From CAVRXT01 sp963725655 (GTDB lineage Bacteria; Acidobacteriota; Terriglobia; Acidiferrales; UBA7541): a stretch of DNA of 64,000 nt. The DNA is taken from the NCBI GenBank assembly GCA_963725655.1, contig CAVRYY010000001.1, positions 682,001-746,000 of the forward strand. Reading direction: 5' to 3'. Made by a program: the position numbers and the translations under genes. Of this stretch, positions 23,851 through 31,423 are shown in pieces. Each line of letters opens with the position of its first letter. The stretch's first letter is position 1. The notes beneath the pieces were generated by a model. The model was not told the DNA's origin and searched no databases. It was given only the letters and a program-made list of their open reading frames with translations.

Positions 23851-25146
23851 TTGATTGGGCGCCGCATCCTGCTGCCTAAGGCTGCGCCTCTGGGATTTGA
23901 TCCACCCTGGCTCGCTGAAAGCGGATCGGACACCCCATTTTCCCCATTTCGGAAGCGGGTGCTAGCCGTCGACTTTCTGCGCTCGGTGCAAACAGTGTCG
24001 ACTCAAACTCCTTTTCATAGCGGCTGGGGTGCTCCACCTTGGAGCATCGATTTCCGCCCGCGCCGCTCGCCTCTGCCCGCCCGCGCCGACGTCGCGATCA
24101 TCGGTGGAGGTTTTTCTGGGTTGGCGACCGCGGCGTGGCTCCGTCATCTCGATCCCTCGAAGTCGGTAGTAGTTCTCGAATCGGAAACCATCGGCGCCGG
24201 AGCCAGTGGACGAACCGGCGGAATGGTTCTAAGCGAAACGGCTGCCGGCGACCTGCCCGGCTTGGGAGATGTGTTGGCCGGTTTCCAGCGCACTGTTTCG
24301 CAACTGAAAATCGATTGCGCACTCGCTATTACCGGCGGCTGGGAAATCGAGCGATCCGCGCGCAAAGCCGAAGAGCGCGCCAGAACTCGCGGCGAGTCCC
24401 CGATCGAGTGGCAGGATTCCGGCACCCTGCGGGTAACCAAAGACGTCCCCGGCGGCACCATCGATCCCGGTATGCTGGTCAGCGGCCTGGCCCGCGCCGC
24501 AGAAAGTTCCGGGGCAATGATCTGCGAGAACTCTCCAGCCGGCGCTCCGGTCTGGTCCGCCGAAGAAGGAAAAGAAATCGAAATCACTGCCGGGGGCCGG
24601 CAGCTCCGCTGCAATCAACTTTTGCTGGCCACCAACGCGATGAACCTCGAAGTCGCCGGCCTGGCCGAAGACACCGAACCGAAGTTCACCATGGCAATAG
24701 CCACCGAGCCGCTAAGCGAGGAGCAACTGGAAGCGATCGGCCTGGCTGGCCGCCAGCCGTTCTACACCGTGGATTTCCCATATCTCTGGGGACGGGTGAC
24801 CCGCACCAACTCGGTAGTGTGGGGCGGAGGACTGGTCCACGTGGACGATTGGCGCGGGCTTTCCGAGATCGACGTAACCAGCGGCGAAGCCTGCCGCCTG
24901 CTCGATTCTCTGCAAGCGCGCGTCCGCAATTTGCATCCGGCGCTGCACGGAGTAGCCTTCACTCATCGCTGGGGTGGCCCAATCTTGTTCGCCGAATCGA
25001 TGAAGCCGATTTTTCAGCGCCATCGCGCGACCCGCAACGCGCTGGTCCTAGCCGGTTACGCCGGCCACGGTGTGGCTCTGTCAGTCTATTTGGGATGCTG
25101 GGCCGCCGAAGCTCTGCTAGGCCGCCGCGAACTGCCAAAGTGGTAG
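23851..25146 (+). CDS. FAD-dependent oxidoreductase, DAO (glycine/D-amino-acid oxidase) family
   Basis: 431 aa in the longest reading (TTG start). The FAD-binding motif DVAIIGGGFSGLATAAWL does not begin until about residue 80, so the true start is probably one of the downstream GTG codons near 23959-23997; none has a clear ribosome-binding site. The C-terminal segment 'GYAGHGVALSVYLGCWAAEAL' is the second FAD contact of DAO proteins. Family members oxidise secondary or primary amines such as glycine, sarcosine or gamma-glutamylputrescine; the substrate is unknown. It is separated from the E2 gene by the terminator and convergent with the DUF3037 gene. Confidence 0.82.
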   Translation: MIGRRILLPKAAPLGFDPPWLAESGSDTPFSPFRKRVLAVDFLRSVQTVSTQTPFHSGWGAPPWSIDFRPRRSPLPARADVAIIGGGFSGLATAAWLRHLDPSKSVVVLESETIGAGASGRTGGMVLSETAAGDLPGLGDVLAGFQRTVSQLKIDCALAITGGWEIERSARKAEERARTRGESPIEWQDSGTLRVTKDVPGGTIDPGMLVSGLARAAESSGAMICENSPAGAPVWSAEEGKEIEITAGGRQLRCNQLLLATNAMNLEVAGLAEDTEPKFTMAIATEPLSEEQLEAIGLAGRQPFYTVDFPYLWGRVTRTNSVVWGGGLVHVDDWRGLSEIDVTSGEACRLLDSLQARVRNLHPALHGVAFTHRWGGPILFAESMKPIFQRHRATRNALVLAGYAGHGVALSVYLGCWAAEALLGRRELPKW

Positions 25147-25248
25147 CCGAATCGTATTGGTGAGCCTTTCAGGCGCCAAATATTCCGGCCCGTTCCGTCT
25201 TCAGAGTATTCACATCGACTCGAGCCATTTGTAGCGAGCTCACCGCTT

Positions 25249-26061
25249 TCAGTTCAGCCGGGGCCGCAGCCGCTCCGCAAACGATTCAATCTGCGGCAGC
25301 GCCACGATCTCAATCGATTGCTCGGCCAACAGCCGCGCCACGAACTGGTGCCGCGGGTTGGAAAGCTGCGGCGTTTCCTCGGTTACGCCCACAAATTCCG
25401 TCGCCGCGATCTGCCGCCGAATCGCTTCGGCGGTAAACGCCAGAATTTTGGCTTGCCCGGGATCACGGCCCAGGGAAATCGCATGCATGAACCCGCGCGT
25501 GCCGTTCACCCGGTAGCCGTAATCGATATGCAATGGATCTCCCGGCTGGGTGAACTGCTCCACCGCGATCCCCTTTTCGAGCTTGCCCAGAATCCGGTGC
25601 CGCCGAAAAACGTCGTTCATCCGCGTGCGGATCCACGCCCGCGTGGATTCGATAATCAAAGCCCCCCGGCCTCGGCGCAATACCGGAGCCACGTAGTCGC
25701 GATACAGCCGGTCGAGCTCGGCATCGAAATCCTCGCCCAGCAGCGCCCGCTGCGGGCTCAACTGCAGCACGTTCGAAAGCGTGTCGTCCAGCTTGGCCAG
25801 CTTCGCCGCCGAACCGGCGCCGGACTCCGAGAGCCACTTTTCCATTTCGCCGGGAAGGCCGCGCAGCACCGCTTCGTCCGCGTCGGGTTGCGCCCGGCGG
25901 ATGCGCGCGAACTCGGCAGACTCCTCCACCAGCCGCGCCTGCCGCCGCGCCGGCGCAAACTGCTCGAGGATCACTCCAATATTCACCCATTCGTCGCGCA
26001 GTATATTCGGCGTGTAGCGCAGAATGCGAAAAGCAAACTCCTGCCGCTCGCTTTCAGCCAT
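25249..26061 (-). CDS. DUF3037 protein, partner of the HipA-like kinase
   Basis: 270 aa. The opening 'FAFRILRYTPNILRDEWVNIGVIL' is the DUF3037 signature (R-Y-x-P-x-x-x-R-x-E-x-x-N-I-G-V). The remainder is mixed helix and strand with no membrane segment. Its ATG follows the stop of the HipA-like kinase gene after 3 bp with no ribosome-binding site of its own, so translation is probably coupled. The two-gene order kinase then DUF3037 points to a functional pair. Function unknown; a regulator or substrate of the kinase is an inference from the arrangement only. Confidence 0.85.
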   Translation of the reverse strand: MAESERQEFAFRILRYTPNILRDEWVNIGVILEQFAPARRQARLVEESAEFARIRRAQPDADEAVLRGLPGEMEKWLSESGAGSAAKLAKLDDTLSNVLQLSPQRALLGEDFDAELDRLYRDYVAPVLRRGRGALIIESTRAWIRTRMNDVFRRHRILGKLEKGIAVEQFTQPGDPLHIDYGYRVNGTRGFMHAISLGRDPGQAKILAFTAEAIRRQIAATEFVGVTEETPQLSNPRHQFVARLLAEQSIEIVALPQIESFAERLRPRLN

Positions 26062-26064
26062 CTG

Positions 26065-26904
26065 TCACGTCCAGTGAGGAAAGGGATTTCGCGAGGATTT
26101 GTGGGTGTCGTGTAAAAGATCCCGCACCCGCGTCCTTCGGCGGTAAAGAATTTCCAGCATGCGATAAAGCGAATCGCTCTCGAAGTTGTACCATTCTGGA
26201 GGTATCTCCCCGGCGGCCTCCTCCAGCATCGCTTCGGTTACCTTCTGTTCGATGCGCCCCAGCCACGGCTCAAAGCTCTCCAGGCTGGTCACCGTCTCGT
26301 ATACCCGCTCGCGAATGTAAATCCCCCGCAGCGGCGCGTCCGGGAAACCCCAATCGGCGGCGTTGAAGCAGAATCCCTGATCGATCATCAAAGCCTGGTA
26401 AGCGCCTTGCGAGGAGGCTGCCATCTGGTGCGGTGTAGCATCGGCCGCCCGCCCGGGCGCTCTGAAAAATACCGCTTGCCGGCCATTGGTGTTGCACGTC
26501 CATTTGTCGAACGCCAGCATCCCCGCAAACGCGGAAATATTTTGCACCGCGCGCAACTGCTCTTCCGGCAAAAAATCGTACACTACCACCGCCGCCGGAT
26601 GCCCCGGATACCGCGATCCAAACGACGGCCCCGGTTTGCACACGGTCCGGCTGCGCGCCAGCTGAATATTCAATTCTTTCGTGTGCTTTACAAAATACTC
26701 GCTCACCTCCACCACTGCCGCCGCCGGCACAGGTAGCCCGATCCTCGCCGCCAATCTCGTACCCAGCAATTCGTTCGCCAATATCCTGATGCCCTGCGGA
26801 TTATTCTGGAATTTCACAATATAGTACTGATCGTCCTCGCAGCGCAGCAGATGCGACTGCGCCCCTCCCCTCATTCGCCTCACGTACTCCACCGCCACCG
26901 GCAT
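26065..26904 (-). CDS. HipA-like kinase domain protein
   Basis: 279 aa, a compact relative of the HipA fold (HipA_2 type) rather than full HipA (about 440 aa). Candidate ATP-binding residues are Lys31 in YIVKFQ and Glu45 in ANELLGTRLAARIGLPVP. The catalytic loop may be 'FDKWTCNTNGRQ' with Asp133 and Asn140, and Asp175 in MIDQGFCF would coordinate metal. All positions expected of an active protein kinase of this group therefore have a candidate. HipA proteins phosphorylate translation factors and cause growth arrest. There is no HipB-type DNA-binding partner here; the partner gene encodes DUF3037. A 513-bp non-coding stretch precedes it. Confidence 0.82.
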   Translation of the reverse strand: MPVAVEYVRRMRGGAQSHLLRCEDDQYYIVKFQNNPQGIRILANELLGTRLAARIGLPVPAAAVVEVSEYFVKHTKELNIQLARSRTVCKPGPSFGSRYPGHPAAVVVYDFLPEEQLRAVQNISAFAGMLAFDKWTCNTNGRQAVFFRAPGRAADATPHQMAASSQGAYQALMIDQGFCFNAADWGFPDAPLRGIYIRERVYETVTSLESFEPWLGRIEQKVTEAMLEEAAGEIPPEWYNFESDSLYRMLEILYRRRTRVRDLLHDTHKSSRNPFPHWT

Positions 26905-27417
26905 TAGCCGCCATGCTAATTTTACATTTGGAATACAGCAAGCAAGAACTTTCCCTTTTCCGTCCGTTTCCCACCGCCCGCAGAAAATCCCGTATCCGTA
27001 TTTCTACGCAGGCGTGATCCGCCTTCGCCCCTTGGCGCCCCACCCTTTTCCAGCTAGCCGAGCTTCCTAGGCGGTTGAGCAGCGCCGCCACTCTTGCCGG
27101 TACCTGTCTTTTCGCTGGGTGGCGTACCCATGTCGTAGCGCCGCCATTCCTGGCGGTAGTCGTGTTTTCACTGGGTGGCGCACCCTTCGTTCTTCAGGGT
27201 GCGGATTTTGTCTATCTTCAGCCTCAAGCAACAGCACCCCGTTTCGAGCGGTAGGCTGGCCACCTGGGGAAGGGGCATCGTGCCGTCGCTTTTCCGTGCC
27301 GCGTGCTAACGCCGCCCGCGTGCTAGCGCCTTTGCCGGTGTTCAGTGTGCGTTCACCGATTCAGGCTTCAACCAGCTCTCTACGCGGGCTAGCATCGTTC
27401 CAGAAACGGAGGATCAA
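26905..27417. other. Intergenic region, 513 bp, with tandem and dispersed repeats
   Basis: No credible gene. It holds an imperfect tandem repeat of 49 nt (27081-27129 and 27137-27185) and two copies of GCGTGCTARCGCC near 27307 and 27321, a motif that recurs at about 28108 and partly at about 31159. The short palindrome GCTAGC lies at its centre. The last bases carry the ribosome-binding site of the methyltransferase gene. Confidence 0.55.
27081..27185. repeat. Imperfect tandem repeat, two 49-nt units, period 56
   Basis: The units at 27081-27129 and 27137-27185 align without gaps with 40 of 49 positions identical; both start AGCGCCGCCA and end with CTGGGTGGCGYACCC. No coding function is apparent in either strand. 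Confidence 0.75.
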
Positions 27418-28062
27418 ATGCCCGTTAACGCATCCATCGGCTTTAGGCGCCCGGTGCCAACCGCCAAGTGGTACGTGGCCCTAACCAACGAATCGCTGGA
27501 AGACTCTAGCGTCCTGGCCCGGCGCATTGCCGAAAAGATTCCGGCCCGCGCCAGCGTCCTGGAGGTGGCTCCCGGACCAGGCCACTTCGCGATCGAATTA
27601 GCGAAGCGGGGTGACTATAAGATTGCTGGCCTGGACCAGAACGAAACGTCCGTTGAAACCGCCCGCGCGAACGCCGCCGCAGCGGGTGTGCAGATCGACT
27701 TCCGCCGAGGCGATGGATCGAACATGCCGTTCAGCAATGAGAGCTTCGATTTTCTTGTATGTCGAGCAGCGCTGAGGAATTTCGCCGACCCGCAGGGCGC
27801 CCTGGCAGAGATGCATCGCGTCCTGAAGCCCGGCGGCCGAGCCCTGATCTTCGATCTACGAAGATTTGCGTCCCAGGCGGCGGCCGCGCGTGCTGAAAAC
27901 GAAACCCGAAGCGTCGTGAGCGGGATCGCAGCCAAGCTGCCGTTCCAATTCATGCAACTCAAACGCGCCTACACCAAGAGCGAACTGGAAGAGTTCATTG
28001 CAGAAATAGAATTCCACGACGTCGAGCTCCCGGAGGGTCTCACCGAACTGGCGGCCGCCTGA
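27418..28062 (+). CDS. Class I SAM-dependent methyltransferase
   Basis: 214 aa. The methyltransferase-11 fold is evident: motif I VLEVAPGPGHFAIEL, the acidic residue at the end of strand 2 (AGLDQNETSVE), motif 'FRRGDGSNMPFSNESFDFLVC' around the third and fourth strands, and 'LKPGGRALIFDL'. Similar to UbiE/MenG-like small-molecule methyltransferases, but the substrate cannot be told. ATG 27418 is preceded by CGGAGGATCAA. It stands alone between two repeat-containing gaps. Confidence 0.88.
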   Translation: MPVNASIGFRRPVPTAKWYVALTNESLEDSSVLARRIAEKIPARASVLEVAPGPGHFAIELAKRGDYKIAGLDQNETSVETARANAAAAGVQIDFRRGDGSNMPFSNESFDFLVCRAALRNFADPQGALAEMHRVLKPGGRALIFDLRRFASQAAAARAENETRSVVSGIAAKLPFQFMQLKRAYTKSELEEFIAEIEFHDVELPEGLTELAAA

Positions 28063-28149
28063 GGGGACGCGAGGCAACTCGGACTCGCGAGGTGTTGGTT
28101 TTCTGCGCCGCGTGCTAGCGCCGCCCCGCGCGGAGCGGGACTTTGCATT

Positions 28150-28902
28150 GTGGTTCGGCTGATATATGTTGGCGACGTGAGTTTTTCTAGGCTACAGGAC
28201 CGGCTGCGGCAAGAAATTCGGCGGCGAATCGACCTTGGCGAATTCTCCGGCGGTGAGCTCGCCCGGCGCGCGGGTTTTGCGCAGGCGCACATCTCCAATT
28301 TCGTGAACGGCAAGCGTGGGCTCACGCTCGCCAGCCTCGACCGCGTACTGGCCGCGCTGGGAATGACCTTCTACGAGCTGCTCGATGCCCAGGAACTGGC
28401 GCGTTACGCGCCAGTTCCCGCCGCTGACGCCGGCGATTTGGGCACGTGGGACGTGCCCATGGTTGGCCCAGAAGCCGCTGCGCGAAAGGCCATCATCGCG
28501 CGCGAAGATGTGCTGGAGACTTTCCGGTTTCCCAGAAAACTATTCGACGCCGCGCCCGAAGAAACCCCCGCGGGTGCGCGGAAGTTCTGGACCCGCTACG
28601 TCATGGTGCAGTCCAGCGAAACCGATAGCGCCAGCCTGGTCCCCGGCGCGCGCACCGCTATGGCGGTCGTCGACCGCCACGCGGTAACCCCGCGCGCCAC
28701 CGCAAGAGCGCCGCGGCGCCTGTTCGCCGTTCACGGCGAAGCAAAAGTCCATCTGCGATTCCTGCAGTCGACCGGCGGCCTCCTGCTGCTGCGGGGAATC
28801 TCCGCTGATATGCCGGTAGAAGTCGTCTCCGCAGAAGAAGCCATAGCCGGAGCTACGCGCGTGATTGGACGGATCGTTTATCTGGGAGTGGTGATGCTGT
28901 GA
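28150..28902 (+). CDS. XRE-family regulator with S24/LexA-like C-terminal domain
   Basis: 250 aa from GTG 28150, or 241 aa from GTG 28177 (MSFSRLQDRLRQEI). The N-terminal helix-turn-helix (about residues 12-75: 'ELARRAGFAQAHISNFVNGKRGL') is of the XRE type. The C-terminal half ends with 'VIGRIVYLG', the closing strand of phage-repressor/LexA-type S24 domains. The candidate catalytic Ser (in ETDSASLVPG) is present, but the expected Lys region reads 'EAKVHLRFL', so self-cleavage is doubtful. Its last codons and following bases recur as a degenerate copy at 30357-30475. Confidence 0.8.
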   Translation: MVRLIYVGDVSFSRLQDRLRQEIRRRIDLGEFSGGELARRAGFAQAHISNFVNGKRGLTLASLDRVLAALGMTFYELLDAQELARYAPVPAADAGDLGTWDVPMVGPEAAARKAIIAREDVLETFRFPRKLFDAAPEETPAGARKFWTRYVMVQSSETDSASLVPGARTAMAVVDRHAVTPRATARAPRRLFAVHGEAKVHLRFLQSTGGLLLLRGISADMPVEVVSAEEAIAGATRVIGRIVYLGVVML

Positions 28903-28983
28903 GCACAATTTAGAATTTGTTGGGGGCGCGACGCGCCCCTAAAAGTGTCGCAGGATCGAGCTAAATATTTACCGCGAATATTC
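28870..28983 (+). repeat. Direct repeat, copy 1 (left of the DUF4331 gene)
   Basis: Starts within the last codons of the XRE/S24 gene (RIVYLGVVML then stop), runs through a GC palindrome (GGGGCGCG-A-CGCGCCCC, 28923-28939) and ends with 35 nt (28949-28983) that match copy 2 at 34 of 35 positions. The palindrome lacks a proper 3' T-run on either strand. Confidence 0.75.
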
Positions 28984-29216
28984 TTGGCGAATATTCGCTG
29001 CCAACGCGGCTTCCAGCGCAGCAGTTCCAGCGCGACGATTTGCGGCTTTCCGCTATCGTCCGGCGACAAGTGATCCAGACCCGGGAACTCAACGCGCCGG
29101 ACCTGCGGCAAGAATTCCAAAGGACACTCCCCAATCCGGTCTCCCACACTCACACCAGACCGCACTCCCAACACCGCAGATGTTTTCGTGCGCGCCGAGT
29201 GCGCCGCGGTGTACAT
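28878..29216 (-). pseudogene. Possible gene remnant
   Basis: A 112-codon minus-strand open frame with third positions rich in G and C and a protein-like middle part ('GDRIGECPLEFLPQVRRVEFPG', 'GKPQIVALELLRWKPRWQRIF'). It has no good ribosome-binding site and its 3' part overlaps repeat copy 1 and the end of the XRE gene. I do not recognise the family. It may be what is left of a gene displaced by the repeat-mediated event, or chance. Confidence 0.28.
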
Positions 29217-29336
29217 GGTTGCAGTGAAGCAGCGGGAAGGCGCCCCACACGCCGGCGGATTTGTACGTCCACTTCGTTCTTAGGGTAGACTACCAACTCA
29301 CGATGATCAGTTTCTAAACAGAGGAGAACACGACTT
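28984..29336. other. Intergenic region before the DUF4331 gene
   Basis: About 350 bp. It contains the second GCGAATATTCGC palindrome of repeat copy 1, most of the minus-strand open frame noted as a possible remnant, and the GAGGAGA ribosome-binding site just before 29337. No clear promoter hexamers are visible. Confidence 0.4.
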
Positions 29337-30335
29337 ATGTCACACCATTATTCCGGTCCCGACTTTGGATTCCCCCATGGCGACGCCCGCCTGGACTTTA
29401 CCGATCTGTACGCTTTCCCGAAGCCTGGGGATGCCGCCAAGTCGATCCTGATTATGAACGTGCATCCATCGGCGGGCGTGAACCCACCGGGCCCCACCAC
29501 CGCCGTGGCCTTTGCACCCGAGGCGATCTATGAACTTAGGATTGATACGAACGGAGATGCCGTCGCCGATATCGCATACCGGGTGCGCTTCTCGCCGCCC
29601 CATGACGGAACGCAGACTGCGAGCTTGCGGCGCGTCGAGGGCGCCCAAGCCGGCGGAACAACCGACGACGGGCAAGCAATCATCGAAGGAGCGCCGGTCT
29701 CGACAGGGAGCGATGCACGAGTGACCGAGGCCGGAGGCTACCGGTTCTTCGCCGGTTGGCGCAGTGATCCCTTTTTTTTCGACGTGAACGGCGCCCTGAA
29801 CAACCTGCAATTCACCGGCGCCGATTACTTCGCCGACAAGGACGTGTGCTGCATCGTGCTGGAAGTGCCCAACTCGGTCCTCAGCTCTAAAATGATGGGC
29901 CTATGGGTTCGCACACTGGACGGCACAAGCGGGAAATGGGTTCAAGCGGATCGCGGTGCGCGGCCAAATCAAACTCCCTTTCTGGCCGGCGAGCAGAATG
30001 CCGCGTATCTAGCTGGCGAACCGTCCGACGATGCCCGCTTCATCCCGGTCTTCGCGCACGCGCTAGAGCACACTGGTGGATATACGCCGGCGGAAGCAAC
30101 GCGAGTGGCCGGGGTCATGCTGCCGGACATCCTCCACTATGATCCCACGCGGCCGGCGTCTTTTCCGGACAACGGCCGGGCACTCACCGACGATGTCGTG
30201 GACTTCTTCCTTCCTCTCCTCACAAATGGAAAGGTGACGGAAGATAACGTAGCGGCCCACAAAGACTTGCTGCCCGGATTCCCCTACGTGGGCCCGCCGC
30301 ACAGCGCAGCCGCGGAACGCACGGCCAGCGCGTAA
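29337..30335 (+). CDS. DUF4331 family protein
   Basis: 332 aa. Characteristic opening 'SHHYSGPDFGFPHGDARLDFTDLYAFPKPGD' (first 10-30 residues) with the D-x-T-D-L-Y-A-F pattern of DUF4331, followed by beta-rich sequence and the ending 'NGRALTDDVVDFFLPLLTNGK'. Proteins of this family often sit in membrane or secreted contexts, yet this one has no signal peptide. No biochemical role is established. The ATG is preceded by GAGGAGA. The gene is bracketed by an imperfect direct repeat about 1.5 kb apart, which suggests acquisition or local duplication. Confidence 0.85.
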   Translation: MSHHYSGPDFGFPHGDARLDFTDLYAFPKPGDAAKSILIMNVHPSAGVNPPGPTTAVAFAPEAIYELRIDTNGDAVADIAYRVRFSPPHDGTQTASLRRVEGAQAGGTTDDGQAIIEGAPVSTGSDARVTEAGGYRFFAGWRSDPFFFDVNGALNNLQFTGADYFADKDVCCIVLEVPNSVLSSKMMGLWVRTLDGTSGKWVQADRGARPNQTPFLAGEQNAAYLAGEPSDDARFIPVFAHALEHTGGYTPAEATRVAGVMLPDILHYDPTRPASFPDNGRALTDDVVDFFLPLLTNGKVTEDNVAAHKDLLPGFPYVGPPHSAAAERTASA

Positions 30336-30356
30336 AACCCTCTTACCGCGCGCCGG

Positions 30357-30475
30357 CGTATCGCCTATCTGGGTGGGGTGATGCTGTGAACAAAGCGTGG
30401 AATTTTTCAGGGGCGCGTGACGCGCCCCCGAAAAAAGTGCCGCAGGATCGAGCTAAATATTTGCCGCGAATATTC
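30357..30475 (+). repeat. Direct repeat, copy 2 (right of the DUF4331 gene)
   Basis: A degenerate second copy of the 3' end of the XRE/S24 gene: the frame RIAYLGGVML-stop (30357-30389) parallels RIVYLGVVML-stop. It is followed by the palindrome GGGGCGCG-TGA-CGCGCCCC (30410-30428, flanked by TTTTTC and GAAAAA), then the 35-nt block 30441-30475 matching copy 1 at 34 positions. Confidence 0.75.
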
Positions 30476-30597
30476 GTTGCGCATAGCGAATATTGCGACG
30501 ACCGCCAGTTGGACCACGAGCCTCGCCGTTAGCCGGTCGTTCTCTTCGAGAAAGACGAACTCGCGCTCTCGAAGAGCGACGCAATAACAAACTTTGG

Positions 30598-30963
30598 CTA
30601 GCGCTTGCCCTTTTTCTTGGGCTTGCCCTTCGGTTTGGCTTTTGCCGCCGCTTTCTTTGCCGGCTTCGCGGCCTTCTTCTGGATCTTGGCTTTCGCCTTC
30701 GGTTTCGGCTTTGCCTTGGGCTTGGCTTTCGCTTTGGCCGCAGGTTTGGGCTTTGCCTTGGGTGCCGGTTTCTTGGCCGCGGGCGCCGGACGAGGCGCAG
30801 CGGCCGGTGGCGCCGGCTCGAGATCTTCGTCGTCTTCTTCGACCACTGTTACTTCCTCCACCTCTTCCTCGACTAAATCGTCGGGAGCGCCGCTCGGTTC
30901 TTCTTCCTCTTCGTAAGCGGGTACCTCGTCATCTTCTTCGTCGTTTGATTTTGCGTAGAACAT
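30598..30963 (-). CDS. Acidic/basic low-complexity protein with histone-H1-like tail
   Basis: 121 aa with two halves of opposite charge. Residues 1-55 are rich in Glu and Asp ('DEEDDEVPAYEEEEEP', 'VEEEVEEVTVVEEDDEDLEP'); residues 60-121 consist mostly of Lys, Ala and Pro in KPKAK/AKAK repeats like eukaryotic histone H1 or bacterial HctB/AlgP-type tails. A GGAGG ribosome-binding site lies 4 nt before the ATG, which supports real translation. The basic half could bind DNA or RNA nonspecifically, with the acidic half moderating it; this is inferred from composition. Codons are GC-rich like the neighbours. Confidence 0.75.
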   Translation of the reverse strand: MFYAKSNDEEDDEVPAYEEEEEPSGAPDDLVEEEVEEVTVVEEDDEDLEPAPPAAAPRPAPAAKKPAPKAKPKPAAKAKAKPKAKPKPKAKAKIQKKAAKPAKKAAAKAKPKGKPKKKGKR

Positions 30964-31423
30964 TCGATCCTCCGTGCGGCGATAAGTAAGGCAGACGAAA
31001 GCTCAATTCCAACGAAGCGAATCTAATCGGAGTTGCAGAATCTTGTCAAGGCGCAACGTCTACGTAGTATCACTAGGTGAAAATTGCCGGCCCTCAACAC
31101 GCTTGTCTCTCCGCCAATTCCTCCACAGGAGTGATCCCTACCCTCGCCCCGGCCTCCGTGCTAGCGTCAAGCAACGAACGGGGCAGCCGCGTGCCGCGAA
31201 AGAAAGAATCCATGGACCGGTTCATCAGGAGTGTTAAGGGAATGATTCAGAAAAAATCAGCGTAAAAATACCAGCGATATGCCAATACCGGCGCCTGTGG
31301 GGATTAGAATCTATATCTCATTGATTATAAGAGAGATAGGATTTCTGATTCCCGGCAAATTGCAGAAGTTGCACCCGCTCACGGCATATCAGGAAAGGCC
31401 ACCGTACCGAAAGCCCCTGACCT
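30964..31423. other. Intergenic region, 460 bp
   Basis: No credible gene. A short frame ending at 31265 has no ribosome-binding site and no recognisable product. Near 31159 there is a partial copy of the GTGCTAGCGYC motif also seen near 27310 and 28108. A 6-bp inverted repeat (TATCTC 31314-31319, GAGATA 31333-31338) lies downstream of the lytic transglycosylase gene but has no T-run. Confidence 0.45.

Noticed and set aside
27081..27185. Two-unit tandem repeat as a CRISPR remnant
   Set aside because: Only two diverged units with a 7-bp separation; no spacer-sized unique sequence and no cas genes.
30410..30428. GC palindrome as a Rho-independent terminator
   Set aside because: Flanked by TTTTTC on the left and GAAAAA on the right, so the transcript would have its U-run on the wrong side on either strand; treated as part of the repeat.
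31077..31265. 62-codon plus-strand frame in the gap before the lytic transglycosylase
   Set aside because: No ribosome-binding site, no family pattern; overlaps a GTGCTAGCG-type repeat.
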